A stretch of 64,000 bases of DNA from Conchocele bisecta. Taxonomy: Eukaryota > Mollusca > Bivalvia > Lucinida > Thyasiridae. Of this stretch, positions 12,501-27,500 are shown piece by piece (the stretch's first letter is position 1; each line of letters begins with the position of its first letter). The translations under genes and the position numbers were made by a program. The stretch covers positions 87,904,433 through 87,968,432 of the forward strand of contig CM055275.1 of assembly GCA_029237695.1 (NCBI GenBank). The letters are read 5' to 3'. A model generated the notes under the pieces. It searched no databases. It was not told where the DNA came from and saw only the letters and a list, made by a program, of their open reading frames with translations.

Positions 12501-15500
12501 GGTCATGTTATATATCAAATCGAAGGTATCAATGAGGCGATCACTCTGGTACATTTTTTGTCTAAATCGGATTGTTATGTCATCCAAGATGGCCGCCGAA
12601 ATGTCAAATGGTCGTTCTTTTATTAGAGACTTAAAAATTCTTCTTCACATGAACCGCTTGGCCCATGGTAGCCAAACTTAAAAATTATGGTCCATGGGTG
12701 AAGCCTTTTCAGATTTGTTAAAATGGAGGTCATCGCTAATCCAAGATGGCCGCCATCTAAAAATAGCATAAATTCTTAAAAAATCTTCTTCTCATGAACC
12801 GCTAGCCGGATTTCGACGAAACTTGGTAGGAATGATCGATGTACAATGCTCTTTCAAAGTTGTTAAAATGGTGACCCCGGGGTCAAAATTGGGCATAGCC
12901 CGTGGGGTCAAATTGGGGTCAAATTTTATTTTTGACCGAATATGCTCATGCCATATATCAAATTGAAGGTATCGATGAGGCGATTGCTCTGGTGCAATAT
13001 TTGTCGGAATCGGATGATTATGTCATCCATGATGGCCACCAAAAGGTCCATTTATTCAAGATTTTGAACGTCTTTTTCTCAGGAACCACATGGCCGATGC
13101 TGGCCAAACTTCATAGGAAGTTAAGATCATTGCGTGAAGCATTTTCAGATTTGGTAAAATGACAGTCATCGCTTAATCCAAGATGACCGCCATCTAAAAA
13201 TAGCACAATGTTTTTAAAACACATGAACTCAATGTCGCATTCTCCTCTGGTGTTCATGGAGTCAGGTGAGCGAATTAGGGCCATCATGGCCCTCTTGTTT
13301 AAATATTATATTTGTATTATTTCTCAATGAAACTATATGTTGTGACCACTCATTTGAACCGTCTCGACGAGACGGTTCAAATGGTGGTCACGACATATAC
13401 TTCTGAGCACATAGAAGGAAATTATTTAAGATTCTCCGCAAACATAACGACGTATCCTCAGCATGAAAAGGGTTAAAGGTACATGCCCACTCAGTAGGCA
13501 CAAAATGTTCTTTAAAGGAATTATATAAGAGTACAATTGTGTCATTATTCCACCAGTTCTAAAAATTACGAGTGCCCGCTATACACCATTACTGAACATA
13601 TTGATTGGCATTATTATACATTTTATATCAGACATAATTTTCCACACTGATATCAGGAGTGATAACAATGTTTCCTTAAAATGTTAACAGACTATTTATT
13701 CTCAGTATTTACTTTTTTTACGTGCAAGGATCATACTTTATAATCTGAAGAAAATACTAGTTTTTCAGGTGACACATTTAATAATCATATAAATAATTAA
13801 AAAATTTGCATAAAAAAAATATACCAATACCACCACGAGTCACTATCAGTAAAATAAATATTACTAAATGATTATATCTGTATAGCGGGCACTCGTAATT
13901 TTTAGAACTGGTGGAATATTGTGATACAATCATACACTTATTTAATTCCTATAACAAATATTTTGTGCCTACTGAGTAGGCGTGTACCTTTATATAGGGC
14001 AAAAATCCTACATTTGTTATCTCTCCTGCAATAAGACAGAATATCTCACAGTTAACCCTTAGCCTGCTGATCGCGAAACTGTCGTCTGCTGTTGCTTTAT
14101 TTTTTGCCCTGTTTCTCAATAAAAACATGGTTTGACAGCACTTTAGAATCATTTCCAATGGAAATGATTCTAAAGTGCTTTCAAAGCATGTTTTTGATGA
14201 GAAAAATCGAAAATAAAACATAAACACATAAACGGCAACATTTAACACTAGATGGCAGCGGCCTGCATGTCGCGCCTTGTGGCGAGGCATGGACACTAAA
14301 AATATATAGTATAACGAAAAACTTTAACCAAAAAACTTAACCAAAAACTTTAACCGGACACACGTACATACGTACGTACGCCAAAGTGCCGACTATATCG
14401 CGCTTTCCGCAAGCGGGCGCGGAAAAAAAACTTTAACCAAAAACTTCAAAGTAATTTGACCTTGACATTGGGCACAGGGGTCGCACGGGAGGGGGGTAGA
14501 ATGAAACTATAGATGATGATAAACACCCATGTGAAGTTTCAAGGTAATGGGCAAAGCAGTTGCAGAGATATAGTATAAACAAAAACTTTAAAACCAAAAA
14601 ACTTTAACCAAAAACTTAACCAAAAACTTAACCACAAACTTTAACCAAAAAACTTTAGCCAAAAAAATAACCAAAAAACTTAACCAACAAAAACTTCAAA
14701 GTAATTTGACCTTCACATTGGGCACAGGGCCGCACGGAAGGGGGGTAGAATGAAAATATAGATGATGATAAACACCCATGTGAAGTTTCAAGGTAATGGG
14801 CAAAGCAGTTGCAGAGATATAGTATAACAAAAAACTTTAACCAAAAAACTTAACCAAAAAACTTAACCAAAAACTTTAACCAAAAAACTTAGCCAAAAGA
14901 ATTAACCAAAAAACTTAACCAAAAACTTCAAAGTAATTTGACCTTCACATTGGGCACAGGGGCCGCACGGAAGGGGGGTAGAATGAAAATATAGATGATG
15001 ATAAACACCCATGTGAAGTTTCAAGGTAATGGGCAAAGCAGTTGCAGAGATATAGTATAACGAAAAACTTTAACCAAAAAACTTAACCAAAAAATTAACC
15101 AAAAACTTTAACCAAAGAACTTAACCAAAAACTTCAAAGTAATTTGACCTTGACATTGGGCACAGGGGCCGCACAGGAGGGGGTAGAATGAAAATATAGA
15201 TAATGATAAACACCCATATGAAGTTTCAAGGTAATGGGCAAAGCAGTTGCAGAGATGTAGTATAACGAAAAACTTTAACCAAAAAACTTAACCAAAAAAC
15301 TTAACCAAAAACTTTAACCGGACACACGTACATACGTACGTACGCCAAAGTGCCGACTATATCGCGCTTTCCGTAAGCTGGCGCGACAAAAACTTAACCA
15401 AAAACTTCAAAATAATTTGACCTTGACATTGGGCACAGGGGTCGCACGGGAGGGTGGTAGAATGACAATATATAGATGATGATAAACACCCATGTGAAGT

Positions 15501-18500
15501 TTCAAGGTAATGGGCAAAGCAGTTGCAGAGATATAGTATAACGAAAAACTTTAACCAAAAAACTTAACCAAAAACTTAACCAAAAACTTTAACCAACAAA
15601 CTTAACCAAAAACTTCAAAGTAATTTGACCTTGACATTGGGCACAGGGGCCGCACTGGATGGGGGTAGAATGAAAATATAGATGATGATAAACACCCATG
15701 TGAAAATTCAAGGTAATGGGCAAAGCAGTTGCAGAGATATAGTATAATAAAAAAATTTAACCAAAAAACTTAGCCAAAAAACTTTTAACCAAAAAACTTA
15801 ACCAAAAAACTTAACCAAAAACTAATACCAAAAAACTTAACCAAAAAATTTCAAAGTAATTTGACCTTGACATTGTGCACAGGGGCCGCACAGGAGGGGG
15901 GTAGAATGAAAATATAGATGATGATAAACACCCATGTGAAGTTTGAAGGTAATGGGCAAAGCAGTTGCAGAGATATAGTATCACGTAAAACTTTAACAAA
16001 AATCTTTAACCAAAAAACTTAACCAAAAAACTTAACCAAAAACTTTAACCAAAAACTTTAACCAAAGAACTTAACCAAAAACTTTAACCAAAAAACTTAA
16101 CCAACCAACTTAACAAAAATTCTTAACTGGACACATGTACGTACGTACGTACGTATGCCAAAGTGCCGACTATATCGCGCTTTCCGCAAGCGGGCGCGAC
16201 AACAACAGTATAACGGTTAAAAAAGTTGTTCCAAGGGAAGTTACTTGTTATTTATAATACTTGTATATCTATTATCTCCCCTGGCAGGAGGAGGACGAGA
16301 TCCCGATATTACCTCCCCTGTATATCAGCGAGTTTATCCTGGAGCCGATCCAGCTGCTGTTCTCGCCGGATATTGAGGAGTTCCAAGAGGGATTGGCCGA
16401 GGTCATCAAACGTTTCCAGGATGCTGTGCTCAGTGTGCAAAATCTTGTGCCCGACACGTACTTCGACGCATTTACAAGGTACTGTTATTTAAAGGTACAT
16501 GCCCACTTCGTAGGCACAAAATGTTCTTTATAGGAATTAAATAAGTGTATATATGTGTCACTATTCACTCATGTTCGTTTCACATACATAATGCTGTCCA
16601 TTCTTCAGTGTGTGGAATCTCGTGCTGGCTGCGAATTTAAACCATTATCTAGATACATTTACAATTATGACGATATTTATGTCAATACTGACGGATGGTT
16701 CATTGCTACCTCAGATATTTAATGTGTCTCATTCATCCTTTATGGACTGAATATGACCTGTATCAACCACACAGACAACTTTATTTGATCAAGTTACTAG
16801 TATGTTGTGTTTTATGCTACAGACCGATTATCAACCACACATACCACTTTATTTGATCAAGTTCCTAGTATTTTGTGTTTTCTTCTACAGGCCGATCATC
16901 AACAACAAGTTTGAGGACAAGATCTGCGGGGACGGACCGAGTCTCGGCACGATGTTTGAGGACGACAAACACCTACAGACCATCATACACTCCATCCGGG
17001 TACGTTGTTGTTGTTGTTGTTGTTATGCCCTCTATGTGCTAGCAAGGGTGGGGGGGCATATTAATTGTTTTGCGTACGTCCGTCTGTCTATCCGTCTATG
17101 TACATTTGATTTGCGTCAACAATTTGTAAGAGTTTCTCCCACATGTATCTTCAATATTACGCGAAGGATTGCTTCAGTACATTTGTCGGGGTATGTTGTT
17201 GTTGTTGTTGTTACAATTTATTGGGGGAGGGGGGGCATTATGTTTATATAGTGCATAGTACTGTACGAGACCAAGTAGATGGAGTAATGGGGTTTTTTTT
17301 AATGGCCATTTTTCTGTTACCTGTGCCACCTTCCACCACTCCCACAGCCCAAGATAACAACATACAAAATATTATTTATTGCTATGGTAACCCTATATCG
17401 TCATGTCACACCTCAATTATTTCAGGAGGCCATCACGGCAGCATTCCGTGCCGCTAGTCAGTACGCAGAGACATTCGAACCTCACAGGGAATTCTACCGA
17501 GAAAATGAAAGTCTTGACCTGGACACGATGAAACAAACCGACCACGGTATGTGTTGATTATGGAGGGGTACGTTTTTTTCTGTGGACATAGCCTCATTTC
17601 TTATGAAATCATTAAATATATTAACCCTTAGAATGGGGGAAACAAAAATTGTCGTCTGCTGTTATTTTTTATATTGGCTTCTGTCTCAATAAAAACATAG
17701 TTTGACAGCACGTTAGAATCATTTCCGTTGGAAATGATTCTAAAGTGCTGTCAAACCATGTTTTGATGAGAAAAAAGGAAAATAAAAAATAAGCAGCAGA
17801 CAACAAAATTTAATTCAACATTAAATCATCACCAATGTAAAGTAAGAACATCTATTTAATAAGTACAATATAGATGGTTAAAACGTACTAACATTTTCCA
17901 TGTATTCCCTCTCCTGCAGACGTTGCATGGTTCAGCGAATCGCTGGAGCGTTACCATGGGCAACACAGCCAGGCGGAGCTTATCAAGGAGAAACGACCAA
18001 TCGGAATGCTGCTCGTGGACGCGTCCAAGATGAAGAGTTTGTTGATGCCTTCGCCACTTCGCTGTCTCAATGTGAGTCTGTCGCTCGGCCTAAATACATT
18101 AGTTTGAATATTTACTTCAGCTGCCGAAGTCTGAGAGAAGGTACCTCCCTTCCAACGTTTGCATCAATTCTGAAATCTTGAGCAGTCACACAGTCTGATT
18201 ATGGTTTAAAGGTACATGCCCAGGCACAACATGTTCTTTATAGGAATTAAATTATAGTGTATAATTGTGTCACTTTCCACCAGTTCTAAAATTTAGGAGT
18301 GCCCGATATACTGATATAATCATTTAGTAATATTTATTTTACTGATAGTGTCTCTCGGTGGTATCAGGCTATTTTCCTATGCAAATGAGTCATGGGATTC
18401 TTAATTAGTTATACTAATTAAATACGTCACCTAAAAAATAATATTTTCGACAGATTATAAAGTATGATCATTGCACATAAAAAATAATTACATAGAATAA

Positions 18501-21500
18501 ATAGTATTGTCTGTTAACATTTTAAGGAAACACGGTTATCGCCACCTGATATCAGTGTGGAAATTTTCGTCTGATATAAAATGTATAATAATGCCAATCA
18601 CTACCTGGGGTAATGGTGAATGAATGCTTATTTTGCCAGAAAATGTCATATCTACAGACTATACAAAACGATCTGTCTCGCTATATTATAACCTGGCACC
18701 TGGCCTACTACTGAGTGGGCATTTACCTTTGTTGACAAGAAGCTACTTCATTGACAGCATAGATCTGTCTGGTCTGGAGCCATCTCGTTGCAAATGTCAC
18801 AATATCTCAATTTTATCAACGGGATGGTTAAAACAACACCATTGGAAATATATTCGAACAATATGAGTAATAACTTGTCTCAATTTTTTCTACTACCCTA
18901 AAAGGTATCACAACATATCTTTTTCTGGTACCTACTTAGTAATAGAAAGTGAGAAATGGTTGTTACAATTCCGACATCAACATCAACAAATTTGGGCATG
19001 CATCCAAATTTCGTATTTCTCCTGATATGTTAGCCGCATCTTTACCAAACCACGTCCGTATCTGTTATTATATATGTCGTTCTAAATCACCACTGTTTTT
19101 TTTATTTTATTTATATTTTGCATATTTTTTGAAGCGCATATACATTGCGAATGATGTACGTATATAATAAAAACGTCATTTGATTTGTATGTGGATATAT
19201 GCACGAGTTCCGCCGCGCAACGATATTGCGCTCCTGAAGTGGCGCAATATCGCACGCTGCGTAACTCGTGTATGTATCCACATACAAATCAAATAACCTA
19301 TTCACAGAGCTGCCAACTGTTACGATTTTTCCGTATTTGTTATAATACGTTAGAAATACGGAGGTACGGATTACAATTAAAAGTACGATTTTTCAAAAAA
19401 TCAGCGCGGGAATATCTGGAAATAATTATTTTGTTTCACAATTCAGCCGATAAATCCTATTGTTTTATTTACCCGTAATCATACTCGCCGAGGCGCTTAC
19501 CATTTTGATTATTCAAGCGCTCAGCGATATTGATTTATTCATCACGTAAATTCATATAATGTCTGCTCCAAGCGTGCAGCCAACGAATTTGGGGATTTTT
19601 TATCGGAAGAAGTTAGGAGAACACATCTGTTCATCAATGATTACAGCGAGACATGGCCCAATTTGGTCCTGTCAAAGCGCGGTGATGATTTTGCGTCTTG
19701 CAAGCAGTGTAATTGTATTTTTCGGTTTGTCATGGTGGCCGAAACTAGGGCCAAGGCTCTAAAAAATTATTTTATGCATATAAGTGAGTACTGATTTGTG
19801 TTCCGGAAAACATATGTGGTGTTCCGGAAAATAGCCCCCTTTTTTCTCCATGTTCCTCATGTGACCGACATGGGGTTGGCAGCTCTGTATTCATATTGAT
19901 GTCTAACCACGTTGTGTCATTCAGGTGATGTTGGTATACCTTTTGTTGTGTGTGAGTGAAGCACGTGTCAAATGATTTCTAAGTTTAACCCTTACACTGC
20001 TGAATCATATTTGTCGTCTGCTGATTTTTTATTATTTTTTTTCATTTTCATCTAGAAAAACATAGTTTGGCAGCACTTTAGAATCATTTCCAATGGAAAT
20101 GATTCTAAAGTGCTGCAAAACTATGTTTTTATTGAAATTAAAGACAAAATATTAAGCAACAGCAGACGACACGTTTTGTTTCCCGCGCTCTAAGGGTTAA
20201 GACGTTTGCACTGTATTTTTGACAGGCTGTGAACGACATGCTGCCCAAGTTGGCCCGCAAGGAGGTGGACAGACTGATCGCCGAGCTGCAGGATGCTCAA
20301 TTCAAGCTCGAGTTTACTCCACAGACAACACTCGAGTTTGTAAATAACCTCAACTTCCTCGACGAAGTACAAGTCAGGGTACGTAACTCTGGGTTATTGT
20401 TTGGTGATAAGTATTTATGTTAAAGTTTTACCAATATGGGTTGTACCATAATGATTCTAATAGAAGTCCATGCTTTAATACACACCCACCCCCCAGTTTT
20501 GACGTTGAATATGACCAATTGTTTCGCCGATTTTCTCCAAATAATTGCCTCTAATAAACGCCCAGTGCGAAAATCCGAGCTGAATGTCCACTTAGATTTC
20601 TTTAGTTTCCAGTTTTCGATGGCATATTACTTGAAAATAGAAACAATAACAACATTCCACTTTCGCTTTCAAACGCCGAAATGAAATTCGACTATTTCCG
20701 CTGTCACAGTAATTTCCTCATCGGCAGTAGCTATTTACACGGATGCTGGGTGATCAGAATTTACACGTTTACAGAGCTTTAGGTGCGAAACCCCCACAGT
20801 CCGAAATGTCTGTATGTGTAAATCTGATCATCATTAATGCTCGACGCTGTCTTGATATAGACATTACATTTTAGACAAAAGTGGGCAGAAACGTCTTGGT
20901 CCAAAATGGACAATCCGGTCCAGACGTTGAGAGTAACGTCCCTTCGTTATTGTTTTTTGTTTTGTTCAGATAGATATAGCTTTGGAAATTGTATATTTTA
21001 TCAATTTCCCTTCGCTGAGTAACACTTGCCTCTATTAAACGCCCATCCAGGACTTCGGAGCCAGTGGTGATTCTAATAGACATACTTGTTTTAGTATGCA
21101 TTTTAGTACTTATGGTTTTAGTGGAAATTCTCATTAAAATATTGTGTATTCTGATAAATGTATTTTGGATGAAACTTGAAACCAAGCTCTCTCTCTAAAT
21201 GACCGTAGCTGTTGCTGGGACTTTAAGCCCGTTCACCTTTTTATGGCAATATTAAATTTCTGGTGTAATATTTCAGATTGAGCCCCTGGAGAAAGAGTCT
21301 ATGGTTGTGAAGGACATGTACGAGTTGATTGAGCAATACACCGTACCCACGCCACCCGAGGACTTCGCTGTCTATCAGGTACGTATCACTGTCATTAGCC
21401 CTGACAATTCTGTGTATGAGGTCAATGCAAAGCTCGTTACCTGATAAAGTGAAAGTGTCATTAACCCTTACAATGATAATGGGCAATATTGAGACTATCC

Positions 21501-24500
21501 GGATAGTGTGTTGTTTTTAGCTCACCTGAGCGAAGCTCATGTGAGCTATTGTTACCGCAATGTGTCCGTCGTCCGTCGTCGTCCGTCGTCTCCGTCGTCG
21601 TCGTCCGTCGTCGTCCGTGAACATTTCAAACGTTGTTAAAATGACGTCATTGCGTAATCCAAGATGGCCACCGTCTAAAAATAGCACAAATTCTTAAAAA
21701 ATCTTCTTCTCAAGAACCGCCAACCGGATTTCGACAAAACTTGGTAGGAATGATCGATGTACATTGCTCTTTCAAAGTTGTTAAAATGGTGACCCCGGGG
21801 TCAAAAATGGGCGTGGCCCGTGGGGTCAAATTAGGGTCAAATTTTTTGACTGAATATGGTCATGTCATATATCAAATTGAAGGTATCGATGAGGCGATCA
21901 CTCTGGTACATTTTTTGTCGAAATCGGATTGTTATGTCATCCAAGATGGCCGCCGAAAGGTCAAAAGGTCGTTCTTTTATTAGAGATTTCAAAATTCTTC
22001 TTCACATGAACCGCTTGGCCCATGGTAGCCAAACTTCAAAGTTATGGTCCATGGGTGAAGCCTTTTCAGATTTGATAAAATGGAGGTCATCGCTAATCCA
22101 AGATGGCCGCCGTCTAAAAATAGCATAAATTCTTAAAAAATCTTCTTCTCATGAACCGCTAGCCGGATTTCGAGGAAACTTAGTAGGAATGATTGATGTA
22201 CATTGCTCTTTCAAAGTTGTGAAAATGGTGACCCCGGGGTCAAAAATGGGCGTAGCCCGTGGGGTCAAATTGGGGTCAAATTTTATTTTTGACCAAATAT
22301 GGTCATGTTATATATTAAATCGAAGGTATCAATGAGGCGATCACTTTGGTACATTTTTTGTCGAAATAGGATTGTTATGTCATCCAAGATGGCCACCGAA
22401 ATGTCAAAAGGTCGTTCTTTTATTAGAGATTTCAAAATTCTTCTTCACATGAACCGCTTGGCCCATGGTAGCCAAACTTAAAACTTATGGTCCATGGGTG
22501 AAGCCTTTTCAGATTTGTTAAAATGGAGGTCATCACTAATCCAAGATGGCCGCCGTCTAAAAATAGCATAAATTCTTAAAAAATCTTCTCATGAACCGCT
22601 ATCCGGATTTCGAGGAAACTTGGTAGGAATGATCGATTTACAATGCTCTTTCAAAGTTGTGAAAATGGTGACCCCGGGGTCAAAAATGGGCATGGCCCGT
22701 GGGGTCAAATTGGGGTCAAATTTTATTTTTGACCGAATATGCTCATGCCATATATCAAATTGAAGGTATCGATGAAGCGATTGCTCTTGTGCAATATTTG
22801 TCGGAATCGGATGATTATGTCATCCATGATGGCCACCAAAAGGTCCATTTATTCAAGATTTTGAACGTCTTTTTCTCAGGAACCACATGGCCGATGCTGG
22901 CCAAACTTCATAGGAAGTTAAGATCCTTGGGTGAAGCATTTTCAGATTTTGTACAATGAGAGTCATCGCTTAATCCAAGATGACCGCCATCTAAAAATAG
23001 CACAATTTTTTTAAAACACATGAACTCAATGTCACATTCTCCTCTGGTGTTCATGGAGTCAGGTGAGCGAATTAGGGCCATCATGGCCCTCTTGTTTATA
23101 TCAAGTTTGTCAGGCAAGGCTAGAAAATGGTAGGAATTCTGAGGTTAGCCTCGGAATTCCTACCATTTCCGAGCCGAGCCTGATAGATATGGCATCAAAA
23201 GACACTAGCCTGTTTATCAAGGACCATTTTCAGTCGGTATGTATTAGGTCATTGCAAAGCTTGTTACCCGATAGAGTAAAAGATATATATGAGCTGAGTG
23301 ACCGATACACCGTCCGAGACATTTCACAACATGTTTTGTTTCCATCCTCACAGGACCAGCTTGTTAGTGAGAGGTTATCAATGCTGGAGGTTGTTGGTTC
23401 AAACCTCGCCTCGGGCATCAAAACTACTTTCATAGTACACCACCGCCTGCATTAACCCTCACTACACGGGAGACGAAAATTGCTGTTTTTTATTTTTGCC
23501 GTAATTCTGAACAAAAAACCTGTTTTGACAGCACATGAGAATCGTCTCCAGTGGAGACGATTCTCATGCGCTGCCAAAACCGGTTTTTAACGAGAAATAT
23601 TGAAAATGAAACATTTCCAACAGACAACAAAATTTAGTTCAGCGTAGTAAGGGTTAATCTTGCCCAGCTGTCAATGTTTCGTTTCTGAACAATGATCTAT
23701 TGGCAATATCAACTCACAATCAAGTAGTTTGACTGGCTGAGCCTGAGCTGTATCAATCGAACACGTTGGCCCGGCCTTATATGACCTTAGCTGTTGATAG
23801 GCCATTAAACCAATTAATCTAAAGCCATCCTTTCAGACTCTTGGTCCGAGTATCACTAATGTGAGAAACGCCATCGACAAATCGCTGGCCGAACGTGACG
23901 CCAACATTGACAAGTTCTGTACACACCTCGACAAGGACATTGCTGAACTGACTCGCGAGGTCAAGGAGGTCAAACAAGAGGCACAGGTAACCATGGTGAA
24001 ATACCATCAAATATTGATTTCATTGCGAAAAAAACAATTTTCCTATGGGAATTTAACATGGGGGCTAAAAATAGATTCATTTCCAAGCTATCTCGCAAGG
24101 TTTCTGAGTCAGTTTCAATTTTTTTTGTTTTAGACCCTCCTGGTCAACATCCTCCTTCTTTTTGCCCCATTAAATTCCCAAAATCGTTTTTTCGCAATAA
24201 AATAAATATTTTATCGAATTTTCATCAAATAAAAATATTTGTGGAGGCTGTCTTTTTTGTTATTGATGAAAAAGTACTTGCATTTAAATACTTTTTAGAT
24301 TTAATATGTTTAATAGCCAAAAGTTTGTCGTCAGCTAAACGTGGAACAGACAGTAAGTACACTTTGCGAGAGTAATTATTTATTTTGGGACCGTGATTCT
24401 ACAATTATGTATAATCTTGAAATCTCTTCTCAAAATCAGTGGTTGGCAGGTGGGAACATACGATGGGTAATTTAACGATCGGGATTCATCATTACCTGAA

Positions 24501-27500
24501 TCCCAAACAGAGATCTGTAGCCGATTTCATCAAAATTACAAAGTATACTTATCTAGCAAAGTATACTTTTAGAGAGTAATCATTTATTTTTCCCGAAATT
24601 CATTATGTCATATAGAACTACCCACTGCATATATTTGATGATTAAAAGTATGCAAAATTATTATACTGAATGTATTACATTATCACAGCCAAAATGGCTG
24701 TGATAATGTAATAAATTCAGTATAATAAAAATTAATAAATTTATCCTTAAATTGAAAATTTCTCCCTCAAAGTATACTTTGCTAGATAAGTATACTTTGC
24801 AATGTTGATGAAATAGGCTATTGGTTTAGTCCTCATGTACATCTTTGGCTTTCTTGTATGTGAGAGTTGAATCTGGTTATACCCCTTATATGAGTAAAAT
24901 GATTAATCGTAATCCTATTACTTTAGAGGAAGTGGCTTTGGTGTGGTATGGACCTGGCACGAGGTCAGGTTATTCTAATTTCAGGGCTGAATATGTATTT
25001 CTTTTATTTAAACATTCCGTTCTGATTTTGGAATTTCCCCCAATGCAGTAAGTTAATTGAATACAGGATCGAACCCAGTGGCCCGGCATTAAATGACCTT
25101 AGCTGTTGATAGGCCGTTAAACACAAACAAAAATCCAGCAGTTTTATTGGTCAAGACTGAGCGGCTTATTGAATTTCAGAACCCGATTATCCTGGATGTG
25201 ACTGCAGACAAGGAAAAAGTCAAGAGTGTGCTGGAGAAACTTCTCAAACAGATGGATGAGCTGCAAAAACGTGCCTTCACGTACAAGTCCTACCAGAAAA
25301 ACTTCAAGGTACTTTACTGTTTTAATCCTGATTTTTTTTTTTTACAATGTTCAATTTAAATTTTCTCGTCAGCTGTTTTTTTGCTTCGTTTTTGAATATT
25401 TCTGAACTTTACAATTTTTTAATTTTTGAGATTCTAAAGTAGCTATATTTACATAAAGTAGCATTCAAAATATATTGGTGACTTCCAGATACATACATAG
25501 ATGGTTAACCCTTTCAACACGACAGGTCTGTATAGTTGTATTGGCAAAAAGTGTAGATCCAGATGAGACGGCTCGTGACCCCGTTTTCATAAATGGACTA
25601 CCGGTAGTCTGAAAATAATTTTGTGACGGTTGAATTGGTTGCAAAATTGACATATCAAATTCCATTCCAGTTACTTAGGGGTGAATGGGTTAATCATTAG
25701 TTCACATAAAAATCACAACCCACGACTACATGTTAACTTTTGGCATTAAGTCTTTTACTAAGGAATTTATTTCACAACAATTCATTGGTATAATTAATGG
25801 CCTTCATAAATAAATATAAGTCTTTCGTCCAATACATTGTAGCAATATATTAAAGAATGTTTTGTAATGTTATGTATTTAATTGGTTGTAACTTACATTT
25901 CATTTAATTATCCCCTCGCCAATAGGCAAGGGGGAATATAGCGTTAGTCCATGTACATACGTGCGTGCGTACGTTAGATTTTGATAAATATTTGGCCAAA
26001 ATGTGTGTCATGGATGCTGCTTTGTTTTATAATACAACCCATGTCCGACTGCCCAAGGTCAAGGTCACTGAGGACTTATGTTCCCATTGTTTGTAAGGCA
26101 AAAATGTTAATTTTTTTTATTTATTTATTGTCAAGGCTGTCGGCGAGGAGATTAGCTTAGTGATAACGATGCCCTTGTTCAATTAATTTTTTGATATTTC
26201 CCTTAGCAACACAGGATTCTGGTATAAATCCATAACTTTGACATCAATGTCAAGTTCACAAATCCAGCCCATTTCATTTATATTGATGATATTTGTGGCT
26301 GTGACTGGAGAAATGGGGGTTATGAGTTTAGCGACCAGTGTAGATCCAGATCAGACTGTGCGTACGCACAGTCTGATCAGGATCTGCATTGTTCGCCATT
26401 CCATAAATGAAACATGCATCATGCTTCTAACCAGCAATATAGTTCGTGATCAGGCTACAGGAGCGTCCTATTTGAATAGCACCTACGATGGTCACAAATC
26501 CTACACGCCCCATTTCTCCAGTCACAGCCATATGAAACGCGCCATGTGATTTTGTACCTTCAGACATCTGCGTAATTTCATGAAAGACGTTTACAAAATT
26601 TACAATATTTTCCGTAAATGGCGTCAAAAGTTGACAAAATTTAGTACATGCTATGTTGTTTTTTTTTACTTTATTTATGAAAAATATGGTAAATTTTGTA
26701 AACGTATTTAAGGAAATTACGCAGATGTCCTAAGGTACAAAATCGCATGGCGCGTCTCATATTTATTTCTAATCTGTGAATTCAATTTAAGTGCTGTCAA
26801 AACATGTTTTTATTGAGAAATAAGGCAAGATATAAAAGCAACCACAGACGACAATTGTTGTGTGTGGCAGTCTACGGGTTAAAATCTTTAATGTATATTT
26901 GAAGTAACAAGTACAGTTACAAATACATGCTAGTCTATGGGAGTTCAATCACAGGCATTCTGCTTTCGTCGGTATAACTATATATATGAACAAGACTTCT
27001 ATCTTTGGTCGGACACGACCTCATATCATAACACATTCCGCGATTTTATTAATGCTAATATTTTGGCGGAAAGTGTACATGTTCATTTGAGAATTATTGT
27101 TATCTTGCTAAAATAACATAGTTAGAACACATTTGTGCAAATAATATCGAATTACAGCTCCTTTTCCTATGTCGGACACAACCTCGTATCATAACATATG
27201 AAATAATGCGTTTGAGGCTCTAACTTCAATATTATAGTGGCAAGTTCATATAGTCATTTGAGAATTATCGATATCCTGCAGAAATACATAGTAGATGAAA
27301 GCCGAAACACGCCAAATGCCTGTAAGTTCAATGGGTGGGAAACTACATCTGTGCGCCTACTGTACAGTGAAGCCTCTCTCAACAGTGGAGAGCTTTCACT
27401 GCAGTTCACGTATATGAGCACTGTAAGACATATCTGAGTGTTTTGCAACCATGAACAGACATCATCAGGGATGGGTCGTGGCCTAGGGTATATGGACTTC

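Noticed and set aside
12290..13162. Protein frames of 60-86 codons in the large composite repeat
   Set aside because: The same frames recur at 21741-22959 as part of a non-coding repeat, with no conserved domain.
14285..16203. Telomere-like repeats (TTAACC units)
   Set aside because: Units are irregular aactttaacc/aaaaacttaacc runs within a larger element, not TTAGGG arrays.
19559..19762. Transposase fragment in the TATTCA-flanked element
   Set aside because: The 67-codon frame shows no motif I recognise and is no longer than chance in this sequence.
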